A stretch of DNA of 64,000 nucleotides from Paractinoplanes abujensis (lineage in GTDB: Bacteria > Actinomycetota > Actinomycetes > Mycobacteriales > Micromonosporaceae): contig NZ_JACHMF010000001.1 in assembly GCF_014204895.1 (NCBI RefSeq), positions 7,750,001-7,814,000 of the forward strand, read 5' to 3'. This document shows positions 46,628-54,964 of this stretch, one piece after another. Under the pieces are notes generated by a model, which was not told where the DNA came from, ran no database searches, and saw only the letters and a list, made by a program, of their open reading frames with translations. Positions within the stretch are counted from its first letter, which is position 1, and every line of letters starts with the position of its first letter. The position numbers were made by a program, and so were the translations under genes.

Positions 46628-47041
46628 ATGAACCGACGCATGAGCTCTCGTAGCGTGTCGCTCACCAGCACGTTCTTGCTCCTCGCGGCGGGCGGGCTGG
46701 CGGCCTGCGACAACGACGACGACTACGAGGACGCCGGCTTCTACTGCGCCGACGCCAACGGCACGGTCGTCGACGAGGACTACTGCGACGACGACAACGA
46801 CGGCGGCTCCGGCCTCGGAGTGCTGCCGTTCTTCATCTGGTATTCGTCGGGTTACCGCGCGGGCTACCCGGTGGGCTACAAGCTCCCGCCGGGTGGCAAC
46901 AAGTTCGCATACAACGACACGAAGGCGCGGCAGTCGTTCGGGCTGCCCGCTTCCGGCCGGATCGGCAACGGCACGATCAAGACCAGCGTGGTCGGCAAGG
47001 GCGGCGTCGCGCGCAGCAACAGCAAGAGCGGAGGCAGCTGA
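46628..47041 (+). CDS. Small lipoprotein paired with an ATP-grasp ligase (YgiB-like position)
   Basis: This is a predicted lipoprotein of 137 residues. Its signal (MNRRMSSRSVSLTSTFLLLA) ends in the lipobox LAAC. After the Cys come Asp/Glu/Tyr-rich stretches (DNDDDYEDAGFYCADANG, DEDYCDDDNDGG) with two more cysteines, then a Gly/Tyr-rich part and a C-terminus of Gly/Ser/Lys ending SKSGGS. Three in-frame ATGs lie in a row at 46622-46630; the last is best spaced from AAAGGG. The ATP-grasp gene starts 2 bp after its stop. In enterobacteria a lipoprotein (YgiB/DUF1190) is similarly paired with YgiC. Confidence 0.85.
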   Translation: MNRRMSSRSVSLTSTFLLLAAGGLAACDNDDDYEDAGFYCADANGTVVDEDYCDDDNDGGSGLGVLPFFIWYSSGYRAGYPVGYKLPPGGNKFAYNDTKARQSFGLPASGRIGNGTIKTSVVGKGGVARSNSKSGGS

Positions 47042-47043
47042 GC

Positions 47044-48507
47044 GTGCGCCGAGTTCCCCACGGCCCGATCCGCGACGGCTGGAAACTCACCAACTTCAGC
47101 CTCGGCCTGACGTACAACGACACCGAGCTGCCTGACGGCTCGATGGTGTCGTACTGGCAGGAGGGCCCGTTCTACGACTTCACCGCGGCCGAGATCGAGG
47201 AGCTCGAGACGGCCACCGCGGCGATCTACGAGATGTGCCTCGAGGCCGGCGACTGGATGGTCAAGCAGTGCCCGCGTCACACCGTGCAGGGCCGCAAGGA
47301 CGGGTTCTTCGCCTCGATTTGCAACCCCCAGTCGTGCTACCTGGCCAAGATCGGCATCCCGGAGTTCGCGCACGAGCAGATCATCCGTACGTGGTTCGAC
47401 GGCGACGCCGAGACGTGGACGCATTACGACAAAGACCCCGACATGCGCCTGCCGATGGAGACGCCTGACTATTCGCCGTCGGTCTACGGCCGCTTCGACC
47501 TGTGGTACAACGGCGCCGGCAGCACCCCCAAGCTGCTCGAGTTCAACGCGCAGACGCCCACGTCGCTGGTCGAGAGCGCGGTCATCCAGTGGCACTGGGC
47601 CGACCAGACCAACCTGACCAAGCACGAGTGGCGCCAGTGGAACTCGATCCACGACCGCCTGGTCGGCTGGCCCGCCAGCCCGGGTGAACCGGCTGAGCCG
47701 GGCGCGTGGAAGCGCAACATCAACAAGCTGCGCGAGGCCCGCACCTGGCTCCCGGAAAAACCCAAGATCTTTTTCGCGTACGAGACGTCCGAGCGCACCG
47801 GCGAGGACCGGATGAACGTCGCCTACCTGATGGCGACGGCCGAGGAAGCCGGCTACCCGGTCGAATTGATCGCGATGAGCCAGATCGGCTGGGATGTCGC
47901 CGGTGACCGCGTCGTGTTCGTGCCCGGCCCCGGCCAGGAGCACAAGTCCGAGCCGATCGACATCATCTTCATGCTCTACCCGTGGGAATGGTTCTGGAGC
48001 GAGGAGGGCGGCAAGGCCTTCTTCCGCAACATGGCCGACCCCACCAAGCGCGGCACGGTGTGGATCGAACCGCCCTACAAGGCGGCCCTGCTCGGCAACA
48101 AGGCCCTGCTCCCGGTGCTGTGGATGCTCTTCGGTGAGCACCCCGAGCGCAGCAAATACCTGCTCCCGGCCTATTTCGCCGAGTCGTCCAAGGCGGCCAC
48201 GCTGACCAGCTACGCCAAGAAGCCCATCTGGGGCCGTGAGGGCGGCTCGGTCACGCTGGTCAAGGACGGCCGCACGATCACCGAAAACCCTTCCGAGTAC
48301 GGCTCGGACGGCCGCTTCGTCGTGCAGGAGCTCTGCGAGCTGCCGTCCTTCGAGGGCCTGGAGGGTGTCGTGCACCCGGTGATCGGCTCCTGGCTGATCG
48401 ACGGCGAGCCGGCCGGCATGGGCATCCGCGAGGGCCTCGGCGATGCGGGCCTGGTCACTAACGACGCCAGCTTCTTCGTCCCGCACGTCATCGAGGCCGA
48501 GGACTAG
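47044..48507 (+). CDS. Glutathionylspermidine-synthase-family ATP-grasp ligase (YgiC-like)
   Basis: This 487-residue protein is related to the synthetase half of glutathionylspermidine synthase. Visible features are the N-terminal SLGLTYNDTEL, LLEFNAQTPTSLVESAVIQW (substrate/Mg site), and the ATP-grasp core with TVWIEPPYKAALLGNKALLP, AKKPIWGREGGSVTLV and FVVQELCELPSFEG. The start is a GTG with GGAGG 7 nt upstream inside the lipoprotein's last codons. YgiC-type proteins lack the amidase half and probably ligate an amine or peptide to a carboxylate; the coupled lipoprotein is a candidate substrate or partner. Its stop codon lies in the first unit of a 16-bp tandem array. Confidence 0.9.
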   Translation: MRRVPHGPIRDGWKLTNFSLGLTYNDTELPDGSMVSYWQEGPFYDFTAAEIEELETATAAIYEMCLEAGDWMVKQCPRHTVQGRKDGFFASICNPQSCYLAKIGIPEFAHEQIIRTWFDGDAETWTHYDKDPDMRLPMETPDYSPSVYGRFDLWYNGAGSTPKLLEFNAQTPTSLVESAVIQWHWADQTNLTKHEWRQWNSIHDRLVGWPASPGEPAEPGAWKRNINKLREARTWLPEKPKIFFAYETSERTGEDRMNVAYLMATAEEAGYPVELIAMSQIGWDVAGDRVVFVPGPGQEHKSEPIDIIFMLYPWEWFWSEEGGKAFFRNMADPTKRGTVWIEPPYKAALLGNKALLPVLWMLFGEHPERSKYLLPAYFAESSKAATLTSYAKKPIWGREGGSVTLVKDGRTITENPSEYGSDGRFVVQELCELPSFEGLEGVVHPVIGSWLIDGEPAGMGIREGLGDAGLVTNDASFFVPHVIEAED

Positions 48508-48620
48508 CGAGGCTGAGGACCAACAAGGCTCAGGACCAGCGAGGCTGAGGACTAGCGAGGCTGAGGACCAGCGAGGCGGTGGACCAGCGAGGCGGTGGAC
48601 TGGCAAGGCGGTGGACTGAG
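48499..48620. repeat. 16-bp tandem repeat beginning at a stop codon
   Basis: About 7.6 units of GAGGACTAGCGAGGCT and variants start at 48499, 48515, 48531, 48547, 48563, 48579, 48595 and 48611. The first unit contains the TAG of the ATP-grasp gene, so the array grew from the gene's 3' end. Unit 4 is identical to unit 1; later units drift to GTGGACNNGCRAGGCG. It ends 2 bp before the next, convergent gene. Confidence 0.9.
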
Positions 48621-48622
48621 CC

Positions 48623-49042
48623 TTACGCCCGGGGGCGGTGCCGCCAGATCCACCACAGGCCGATGAACGGCAGCACCAGCGGGACGTAGCCGTAGCCGCT
48701 GCCGAAGCGCGACCACACGGTGTCGTCGGGGAAGTCGCCGGCGTCGGCCACCGTCAGAACGCCGATGATCAGCACGCCGAGCAGTTCGATGCTGCAGCTG
48801 ACCAGGGCGATCAGCCGGCCGCGGGCGCCGCCGATCGCGAGGCCCACGGTGGCCGAGATGTAGACCAGGCCGGCGAAGGCCGACAGCAGGTACGCCAGGG
48901 GGGCCTCGCCGAAGTGCGTGCTGATCTGCACGAGGGCGCGGGCGCTGGCCGAGAGCGCGAAGATGCCGTAGACCAGCAGCAGCACCCGGCCGAGGCCGGA
49001 GCCGAGGGCGGCGTCCTGGGGGCGGGTCGAGGCTTCAGGCAC
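48623..49042 (-). CDS. Four-helix membrane protein
   Basis: This 139-residue protein has hydrophobic helices at about 18-38, 48-68, 75-97 and 118-134, and ends with a positive tail (WWIWRHRPRA). LISTHFGEAPLAYLLSAFAG-like features around residue 40-60 are seen in actinobacterial hypothetical proteins. Its ATG overlaps the stop of the gene at 49035-49400 by 8 bp, so the two are co-translated. No function recognised. Confidence 0.75.
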   Translation of the reverse strand: MPEASTRPQDAALGSGLGRVLLLVYGIFALSASARALVQISTHFGEAPLAYLLSAFAGLVYISATVGLAIGGARGRLIALVSCSIELLGVLIIGVLTVADAGDFPDDTVWSRFGSGYGYVPLVLPFIGLWWIWRHRPRA

Positions 49043-49400
49043 CGGTCACCGACGCAATCTGCTGCAGCCGCAGCACGAGAACCGGCAGCACCAGACAGGC
49101 GATGCCCAGGATGAGGCTGCCCCAGCGGGTCGGCTCGAGCCGGGCCAGATAGGCGCCGACCGGCACGAAGGCGATCGTGGTGATCAGATAGCCCGCGAAG
49201 GTCGCGGTCTCGCTCGGCCGGGAGTCGCCGAACAGGCCGGCCACCGCGATGACGACGAGCACGGCGACCAGCGCGCTGAAGACCACGGCGGCCAGCAGGT
49301 CGAAGCGGCTCGGCGCGCGGTTGAGGGCGGCACGCAGCAGATACCACGCCGCCAGCACCAGGGCGGCGACGATCGTCACCAGCGACAGAGGACCGTTCAC
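49035..49400 (-). CDS. Four-helix membrane protein, partner of the preceding
   Basis: This 121-residue protein starts at GTG 49400 (VNGPLSLVTIVAALVLAAWY), the first of four hydrophobic segments (about 6-25, 34-54, 66-86, 93-112). Charged residues between helices are few and it has no catalytic motif. It overlaps the following small membrane protein gene by 8 bp and is divergent from the oxidoreductase at 49473. The two small membrane proteins may form a hetero-complex; function unknown. Confidence 0.75.
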   Translation of the reverse strand: MNGPLSLVTIVAALVLAAWYLLRAALNRAPSRFDLLAAVVFSALVAVLVVIAVAGLFGDSRPSETATFAGYLITTIAFVPVGAYLARLEPTRWGSLILGIACLVLPVLVLRLQQIASVTGA

Positions 49401-49472
49401 CCGGCACAGCGTACTGATCGGCCGCGGCCTGGTAGCTTGCGGCTGGAAGATCCAGAGAGGCAGGCGACAGAC

Positions 49473-50369
49473 ATGCGCTTCGGACTGTTCGGCACGGGAC
49501 CTTGGGCGCATCTGGCCCACGCTCCGGCGCTGGCCGCTCATCCTGACGTCGAGTTCGTGGGGGTCTGGGGACGCAATCCCGACAAGTCCGCTGAACTCGC
49601 CGCCGAGCACGGCATCCAGGCGTACGGGAATCAGGATGATCTGATCGCGGACGTCGATGCCGTCGCCATCGCGCTGCCGCCGGACGTGCAGGCCCCGATC
49701 GCCGTACGGGCCGCCCGTCAGGGCCGTCACCTGTTGCTCGACAAGCCGATCGCGATGACCAACGCCGAGGCGGCCGAGATTGTGGCCGCGGTGGACGAGC
49801 GCGATCTGGCCTCAGTGGTGTTCTTCACCCGCCGGCTCATGCCGCAGCTGGCCGAGTTCGTCGCCGAGGCGGCCGCGACCGGCGGCTGGACCGAGGCCCG
49901 GATCGACCACCTCGGCTCGATCTTCACCGACGACAACCCGTTCGGCGCGTCGCCGTGGCGCAAGGAGAAGGGCGGCCTGTGGGATGTCGGCCCGCACGCG
50001 CTCGCCCTGCTGCTACCCGTGCTGGGCCCGGTGACCGAGGTGACCGGCCTGGCCGCCCCGCATGACATGACTCACCTGCTGCTGCGCCACGCGAGCGGCA
50101 CGGTCAGCCACCTCACCCTCTCGGTCGACGCGCCGGCCGCCGCCGAGCGCGAGGACGCCCTGTTCGCGGGCGAGGCCGGCCTCCGTACGCCGCCCGACAT
50201 GCCCTGGTCACCGGTCGACGCCTTGGCCCGCGCGATCGACCAGCTGATCGCTCACGCCGGCGGCGGGCCGGCGTCAGAGCTGGACGTTCGCCTCGGCGCC
50301 CAGGTGACGGCGATCCTGGTCGCCGCCCAGGAAGCGATCGCCACCGGCCGTACGGTCGCTCTCGGCTGA
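49473..50369 (+). CDS. Gfo/Idh/MocA-family oxidoreductase
   Basis: This 298-residue dehydrogenase starts MRFGLFGTGPWAHLAHAPAL, a Rossmann motif, followed by VFVGVWGRNPDKSAELA-type strands and the catalytic-domain signature LLDKPIAMTNAEA (Lys of the EKP/DKP motif). GGLWDVGPHALALLLPVLG matches the GGG.xDxG.H segment of the family. The ATG is at 49473 with GAGAGG about 15 nt upstream, a rather long spacing. The substrate (sugar, inositol or similar) cannot be read. It is followed by the SigK-type promoter of the sigma factor gene. Confidence 0.9.
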   Translation: MRFGLFGTGPWAHLAHAPALAAHPDVEFVGVWGRNPDKSAELAAEHGIQAYGNQDDLIADVDAVAIALPPDVQAPIAVRAARQGRHLLLDKPIAMTNAEAAEIVAAVDERDLASVVFFTRRLMPQLAEFVAEAAATGGWTEARIDHLGSIFTDDNPFGASPWRKEKGGLWDVGPHALALLLPVLGPVTEVTGLAAPHDMTHLLLRHASGTVSHLTLSVDAPAAAEREDALFAGEAGLRTPPDMPWSPVDALARAIDQLIAHAGGGPASELDVRLGAQVTAILVAAQEAIATGRTVALG

Positions 50370-50411
50370 ACGCAAGCCGTTTCGCCACCCGCAAAATTTC
50401 TCGATCGGTGA

Positions 50412-50440
50412 CCAGTCCGGGCGTACTGCCGGGCCGAATC
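50412..50440 (+). promoter_or_regulatory. Probable SigK-type promoter of sigK
   Basis: CCGAATC (50434-50440) is preceded, 16 bp earlier, by CCAGTC (50412-50417), close to the mycobacterial SigK consensus CCATCC/CCGAATC. It is 38 bp before the sigma factor's ATG and suggests autoregulation. Confidence 0.55.
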
Positions 50441-50477
50441 GGGGTTTGACTGGCGGCAACGGCGAAAGGCGGACCCC

Positions 50478-51098
50478 ATGGCGGAGCGCGGAGCAAACCG
50501 TCGCCCCGAACATCTGGCGGCGGTGCCCGACAGCGGCGCGCCGCCCCCGGTGGACGCGGGCGATCTGCTGCGTGAGGTGGCTCGCGGCGACGAGAAGGCC
50601 TTCGGCCGGCTGTACGACCTGGTCGCGCCGCGCGTCTACGGCCTGATCCGGCGGGTGCTGCGCGATCCGGCCCAGGCCGAGGAGGTCGCGCAGGAGGCCC
50701 TGGTCGAGGTGTGGCGCTCGGCGGCCCGGTTCGACCCGGCGCGCGGCTCGGCCACCGCGTGGATCTTCACTATCGCGCATCGCCGGGCGGTCGACCGGGT
50801 GCGTTCCGAGCAGGCGGCCAGCGAGCGGACGATCCGGGCCGGCGCGGCCTCGGTCGACACCCCGTATGACGCGGTGGCCGACGAGGTGTCCGGCCGGCTC
50901 GAACGTCAGCAGGTCAGACGGTGTCTCGAAGATCTCACTGACCTGCAGCGGCAGGCGGTGACGCTGGCTTATTACCAGGGCCACTCGTATCCGCGGGTGG
51001 CCGAGCTGCTCGGCACGCCCTTGCCGACGGTGAAGACGAGAATGCGCGACGGTCTGATCCGGTTGCGCGACTGCATGGGGACGGGGGTGTCGGCATGA
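50478..51098 (+). CDS. sigK: ECF RNA polymerase sigma factor, SigK-like
   Basis: This 206-residue sigma-70 ECF factor has region 2 (FGRLYDLVAPRVYGLIRRVL, EEVAQEALVEVWRSAARFDP, SATAWIFTIAHRRAVDRVR) and region 4 (LEDLTDLQRQAVTLAYYQG, SYPRVAELLGTPLPTVKTRM). It starts at ATG 50478 (AAAGGCGG upstream) and overlaps the anti-sigma gene by 4 bp. The following genes (anti-sigma, fasciclin lipoprotein) match the mycobacterial sigK-rskA and mpt70/mpt83 regulon, and CCGAATC-type promoters precede both sigK and the fasciclin gene. Confidence 0.93.
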   Translation: MAERGANRRPEHLAAVPDSGAPPPVDAGDLLREVARGDEKAFGRLYDLVAPRVYGLIRRVLRDPAQAEEVAQEALVEVWRSAARFDPARGSATAWIFTIAHRRAVDRVRSEQAASERTIRAGAASVDTPYDAVADEVSGRLERQQVRRCLEDLTDLQRQAVTLAYYQGHSYPRVAELLGTPLPTVKTRMRDGLIRLRDCMGTGVSA

Positions 51099-51844
51099 CC
51101 ACGGAGATCCACACCCTCGTCGGCGCGTACGTGCTCGACGCGGTGGACGACATCGAGCGGGCGTCGTTCGAGCGGCATCTGCGCGAGTGCGAGAGTTGCC
51201 GCACCGAGGTCGACGAGTTTCGCGAGACCACGGCCCAGCTGGCGCACGACACGTGGTCGGTGCCGCCGCCGTGGCTGCGGGAGAACGTGCTGACCGAGAT
51301 CGCCCGGACCCGCCAAGCGCCCCCGATCGTGCCCGAGGCGCCGGTGGTCACTCCGGTTCGCGGCGTGTCCCGGCGGCGGTGGCTGATCAGCGCCGCGGCG
51401 GCGGTGGTGGTCGCGGCGGCCGGGGCCGGCTCCACGGTCTACGCGGTGCAGGATCAGCGCGTACGGGATCAGCGTGAGGTCGCCGAGGCCGCGCGGCTCA
51501 ACGAGGCCCGGGTCCGGCAGGTGCTCGGGGCGTCGGACGTGGTGCTGAGCAAGCGGCCGGTGACGACCGGGGGCCAAGTCACCGTGGCCAGTTCACGCCT
51601 GCAGAACGCGGGTGTGGTCCTGCTGTCCGCGGACGCCGCACCGGCCGGCCGGGTCTACCAGCTGTGGACGATCCGTCCCGGTGCCGATCCGGTCAGTGCG
51701 GCCGTCCTGGCCCAGGGGCAGTCGGCCGATGTCGTCCTGGTCGAGGGTCTGCCCGGTGCGGCTCTGGTGGGCGTGACCCTGGAGCCGCCGAACGGGTCGG
51801 CCACTCCGACGCTGCCGTTGGTGGCCGACGTAAAACTCGTTTGA
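51095..51844 (+). CDS. rskA: Anti-sigma factor RskA-like
   Basis: This 249-residue membrane protein holds SigK inactive. The zinc-associated anti-sigma motif is H28-x3-C32-x2-C35 (RHLRECESCR), within an N-terminal cytoplasmic domain. One helix spans about 93-118, and the external RskA domain (about 135-249) includes VYQLWTIRPGADPVSAAVL. Regulated proteolysis probably frees the sigma factor, as in mycobacteria. ATG overlaps the sigK stop (ATGA). Confidence 0.93.
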   Translation: MTTEIHTLVGAYVLDAVDDIERASFERHLRECESCRTEVDEFRETTAQLAHDTWSVPPPWLRENVLTEIARTRQAPPIVPEAPVVTPVRGVSRRRWLISAAAAVVVAAAGAGSTVYAVQDQRVRDQREVAEAARLNEARVRQVLGASDVVLSKRPVTTGGQVTVASSRLQNAGVVLLSADAAPAGRVYQLWTIRPGADPVSAAVLAQGQSADVVLVEGLPGAALVGVTLEPPNGSATPTLPLVADVKLV

Positions 51845-51852
51845 GATCCGAC

Positions 51853-51880
51853 CCATCCGGCGCATGGTTCGCCCCGAATC
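51853..51880 (+). promoter_or_regulatory. SigK-type promoter of the fasciclin gene
   Basis: CCATCC (51853-51858) and CCGAATC (51874-51880) with a 15-bp spacer match the mycobacterial SigK promoter elements exactly. The -10 element ends 37 bp before the ATG of the fasciclin lipoprotein gene. Confidence 0.8.
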
Positions 51881-51917
51881 AGGAGCGAAGGTAAAAAACG
51901 CTCCGAAGGGACGAACC

Positions 51918-52556
51918 ATGCGTGCAACGAAGCTCACCGCGGTCGCAGCCGCCGCCCTGTTCTCGATCTCCCTGGCGGCCTGCGGCAGCGACTCGTCCTC
52001 GGACCAGGAGAGTGCCGGCTCTGCCGCGGCGCCCACCATGTCGAGCGCCGCGCCCAGCTCGGCGCCGGCCGACATGATGGGGACGACGTTCGGCGCCGGC
52101 TGTGCGGCCGTGCCCACCGACTCGTCGAACCCGGGCAGCTTCCAGGCCATGGCGCAGGTGCCGGTGGCCACGGCGGCCTCGGGCAACCCGCTGCTGTCGA
52201 CCCTGGTCAGCGCGGTCAAGAAGGCCGGGCTGGTCGATTCGCTCAACTCGGCCGACGGGATCACCGTCTTCGCGCCGACCAACGACGCGTTCGGCAAGAT
52301 CCCGAAGGCCACCCTGGACAAGGTGCTGGCCGACAAGAAGACCCTGACCAGCATCCTGACCTACCACGTCGTGCCCGGGAAGCTCGCGCCCGAGGCGCTG
52401 GCCGGCTCGCACAAGACGCTGCAGGGCGGCGAGGTCACCGTGACCGGCAGCGGCGAGGACTTCAAGGTGGGCGACGCGTCGGTGATCTGCGGCAACGTGC
52501 AGACGGCCAACGCGACCGTCTACATCATCGACTCCGTCCTGATGCCGAAGAGCTGA
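51918..52556 (+). CDS. Fasciclin (FAS1) domain lipoprotein, MPT83/MPT70-like
   Basis: This 212-residue lipoprotein has the signal MRATKLTAVAAAALFSISLA and lipobox LAAC, a Ser/Ala spacer, and a FAS1 domain (about 75-210; ITVFAPTNDAFGKIP and ILTYHVVPGKL). MPT83 and MPT70 of mycobacteria have this architecture and are SigK-controlled; the perfect SigK-type promoter here supports the same wiring. Cysteines in ATNSFGAGCAAVP-like and VICGNVQTAN segments could pair. Adhesive or signalling role outside the membrane. The start of the molybdoenzyme gene overlaps its TGA by one base. Confidence 0.92.
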   Translation: MRATKLTAVAAAALFSISLAACGSDSSSDQESAGSAAAPTMSSAAPSSAPADMMGTTFGAGCAAVPTDSSNPGSFQAMAQVPVATAASGNPLLSTLVSAVKKAGLVDSLNSADGITVFAPTNDAFGKIPKATLDKVLADKKTLTSILTYHVVPGKLAPEALAGSHKTLQGGEVTVTGSGEDFKVGDASVICGNVQTANATVYIIDSVLMPKS

Positions 52557-54022
52557 TGCGAGCCCTCGCCGGGCTCCTGTCAGCGGGACTGGGAGTGGCG
52601 GTCGCCGAACTGCTGGCGGCCGCCACCCGGCCCGCGGCCGGGCCCCTGGTCGCGGTGGGCGGGGCGGTCATCGACGCCACGCCGACGGCGGTGAAGGAAT
52701 TCGCCGTACGGGAGCTGGGAACCCACGACAAACCGGTGCTCCTGGCGGTCATCGGGCTGGTCGTGGCGGCACTGGCCGCGGTGACCGGGATCGCCGGCGG
52801 CCGGTGGCGCGCCGCGGTGATTGCCGGGCCCGCGATTCTCGGACTGGCCGGCGCGGCGGCGGCAGTGTCGCGGCCGGCCGCACAGGCCTACGACGTGGTG
52901 CCGTCCCTGGCCGGAGCGACGCTGGCCGGGGTCACGTTGTGGTGGCTGCTGCGGCGGCACCGCGCTCCCTCCGGCGTACGGGTGGATCGGCGCCGTTTCC
53001 TGCGGGCCGCAGCGCTTGTGGCCGGTGGGGCGGTGGTCGCTTCGGGCGGCGCGGTGACCGTGCGCCGCGTCGCCGCCCGGACACGCGCGCAGGCCCGGGC
53101 CGACATCCGGTTGCCGGTCGCGGCGGACCCCGGACCGCCCGTGCCGCCCGGGCTCGTTACCCCCAACCGGGACTTCTATCGGGTCGACACCGCGCTGACA
53201 GTGCCGCGGATCGACCTGGACGGCTGGTCGTTGCGGGTGCGCGGGATGGTCGATCGCGAGCTCGAGGTGTCCTTCGCCGACCTGCTGGAGATGCCGCTGA
53301 TCGAGCGGCCCATCACGATGACCTGCGTCTCCAACGAGGTCGGGGGCCCGTACATGGGCACCGCGACATGGCTCGGCGTGCCGTTGGCGCCCTTGCTGCG
53401 CTCGCTGGGCGTGTCGTCCCGGGCGGACCAGCTCGTGGCGCGTTCGGTCGACGGCATGACGATCGGCACACCGGTGGCGACTTTGCTCGACGGGCGCGAC
53501 GCGATGCTGGCGGTCGGCATGAACGGCGAGCCGCTGCCGCTGGAGCACGGGTTCCCGGTGCGGATGGTCACGCCCGGCCTGTACGGCTACGCCGGCTCCT
53601 GCAAGTGGCTGACCTCGCTCGAGCTGACCACCTTCGATCGGTTCGACGCGTACTGGGTCGAGCGGGGCTGGGCCGCGGAGGCGCCGGTGAAGACCGGGTC
53701 GCGCATCGACAAGCCGCGGCCGTTCGCGCGGCTCGACAGCGGCGTGGTCACGGTGGCCGGAGTGGCCTGGGCCCAGCAGCGGGGGATCGCTTCGGTCGAG
53801 GTCCGCGTGGACGACGGTCCCTGGGCGAAGGCCGAACTGTTGCCGGCGCCGTCGGTGGACACCTGGGTGCAGTGGCGTTACTCGTGGAAGGCGGCGGCCG
53901 GCCCGCACTCCCTGGCGGTGCGGGCCACCGACAGGACGGGGGCCGTGCAGGCTGAGGAGCGGGCCACCCCGTTTCCGAGCGGGGCCACGGGATGGCACAC
54001 GATCAGCGTGTCGGTCTCGTAG
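52556..54022 (+). CDS. Membrane-anchored sulfite-oxidase-family molybdoenzyme
   Basis: This 488-residue protein has an N-terminal part with three to four helices (about 5-22, 60-80, 85-103, 118-133), then a twin-arginine-like RRRFLRAAALVAGGAV stretch (about 145-165) with a further helix. The oxidoreductase molybdopterin domain (about 200-370) has the Moco-ligating cysteine C257 in ITMTCVSNEVGG and LYGYAGSCKWLTSLELTTFD; a Mo-co dimerisation-like domain ends the protein. It is coupled to the fasciclin gene, so it probably belongs to the SigK regulon; substrate unknown. Confidence 0.9.
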   Translation: MRALAGLLSAGLGVAVAELLAAATRPAAGPLVAVGGAVIDATPTAVKEFAVRELGTHDKPVLLAVIGLVVAALAAVTGIAGGRWRAAVIAGPAILGLAGAAAAVSRPAAQAYDVVPSLAGATLAGVTLWWLLRRHRAPSGVRVDRRRFLRAAALVAGGAVVASGGAVTVRRVAARTRAQARADIRLPVAADPGPPVPPGLVTPNRDFYRVDTALTVPRIDLDGWSLRVRGMVDRELEVSFADLLEMPLIERPITMTCVSNEVGGPYMGTATWLGVPLAPLLRSLGVSSRADQLVARSVDGMTIGTPVATLLDGRDAMLAVGMNGEPLPLEHGFPVRMVTPGLYGYAGSCKWLTSLELTTFDRFDAYWVERGWAAEAPVKTGSRIDKPRPFARLDSGVVTVAGVAWAQQRGIASVEVRVDDGPWAKAELLPAPSVDTWVQWRYSWKAAAGPHSLAVRATDRTGAVQAEERATPFPSGATGWHTISVSVS

Positions 54023-54025
54023 CCC

Positions 54026-54316
54026 TCACGGGACGGTGCGCTCGATGGCAGCCGCGCCGTCGCGCTCGATCTCCTGGCGGGCGCGCTCGACGTTCTCCGG
54101 CGTGGGGTCGCGCCCCTCGGCGACGGCCAGGTCCTCGGGGTCCCAGGGCTGGTCGGCACCCGTACGGACGTGGGGTTCCTCACCGGGCTGCAGGAACTCC
54201 GGGGTGTCACGGTCGGTGCCGCCGCCGGTGATGAACGCGTCGACCGCGACGTCGTCCTCGATCGCGTCCGCCACCTCCGGCGTCTCCTCCAACGGCTGAC
54301 GTATCTCGTCGGTCAT
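54026..54316 (-). CDS. Small acidic hypothetical protein
   Basis: This 96-residue, Asp/Glu-rich protein starts MTDEIRQPLEETPEVADAIE at ATG 54316, with GAGGAC upstream. It contains AFITGGGTDRDTPEFLQPGE and DPTPENVERARQEIERDG, and has no cysteine, signal or membrane segment. It looks largely disordered. It is convergent with the molybdoenzyme gene, 3 bp apart. No family recognised. Confidence 0.7.
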   Translation of the reverse strand: MTDEIRQPLEETPEVADAIEDDVAVDAFITGGGTDRDTPEFLQPGEEPHVRTGADQPWDPEDLAVAEGRDPTPENVERARQEIERDGAAAIERTVP

Positions 54317-54586
54317 GATGTCCTCCATTGCTCGGCTCAACTCCGGTACTACCCCATCGATCCGGGTATTCACCCTGGGTCGGAATGGGACGATCATGCC
54401 GTCCGCTGGTCAAACTGAGCGCTAACTGGACAGGACCTGCGCGTTACGGATGGACGCTTAGTAGCGAGCCGAATACATTTTCGCCTTGACGCCCGTTCGC
54501 GGGGGCCGGGTGGGATGCGCCCGGCCTCCGCTACGAGCGGGCGGGGTGAGGGGGAAACGCATGACCGAGAGTCGGGGAGGGCGGTC

Positions 54587-54952
54587 GTGACCAGCCTGTC
54601 CGATGCCGAGCGGGACGCGTGCGACGCGATGCAGGCTCTCGCGGGTCTGGCCGCGCTGCTGCGCCGCCCCGCCGCGGACGTGCCGGGTCTCGACCCGGCC
54701 GACCCCGCGTCCGACGACGCCCGGCGTCTTCTGCTGAGCCTGGCGGAGGACGGTGGTCAGGCCGCGGCCCGGGTCCTGGCCTATTTGCGCACCCAGCGCG
54801 GCGCCGGTGACGGCGACCTGGTCGCGGTGCCGCCGCGGCTGGGCCCGTGGCGCGAGTGGGTGCCGCCGCGCGGCCACGTCTTCGGTCTGACGGAGGCTCG
54901 GCCCACCCCGAACGAGGTCCCCCAGCCGCGCCGCAGCGACCCCGGCGAATAG
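54587..54952 (+). CDS. Hypothetical protein
   Basis: This 121-residue protein starts at GTG 54587 with GGGAGG 8-9 nt upstream (VTSLSDAERDACDAMQALAG). It is Ala/Leu/Arg-rich and predicted helical, with a Trp/Pro segment near residue 85 (LGPWREWVPPRGHVFGL) and a disordered tail. It has no recognisable domain. It stands alone, convergent with the AraC-type gene 12 bp away. Gene call rests on start signals and codon bias. Confidence 0.6.
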   Translation: MTSLSDAERDACDAMQALAGLAALLRRPAADVPGLDPADPASDDARRLLLSLAEDGGQAAARVLAYLRTQRGAGDGDLVAVPPRLGPWREWVPPRGHVFGLTEARPTPNEVPQPRRSDPGE

Positions 54953-54964
54953 CTTCCGGGCTGC

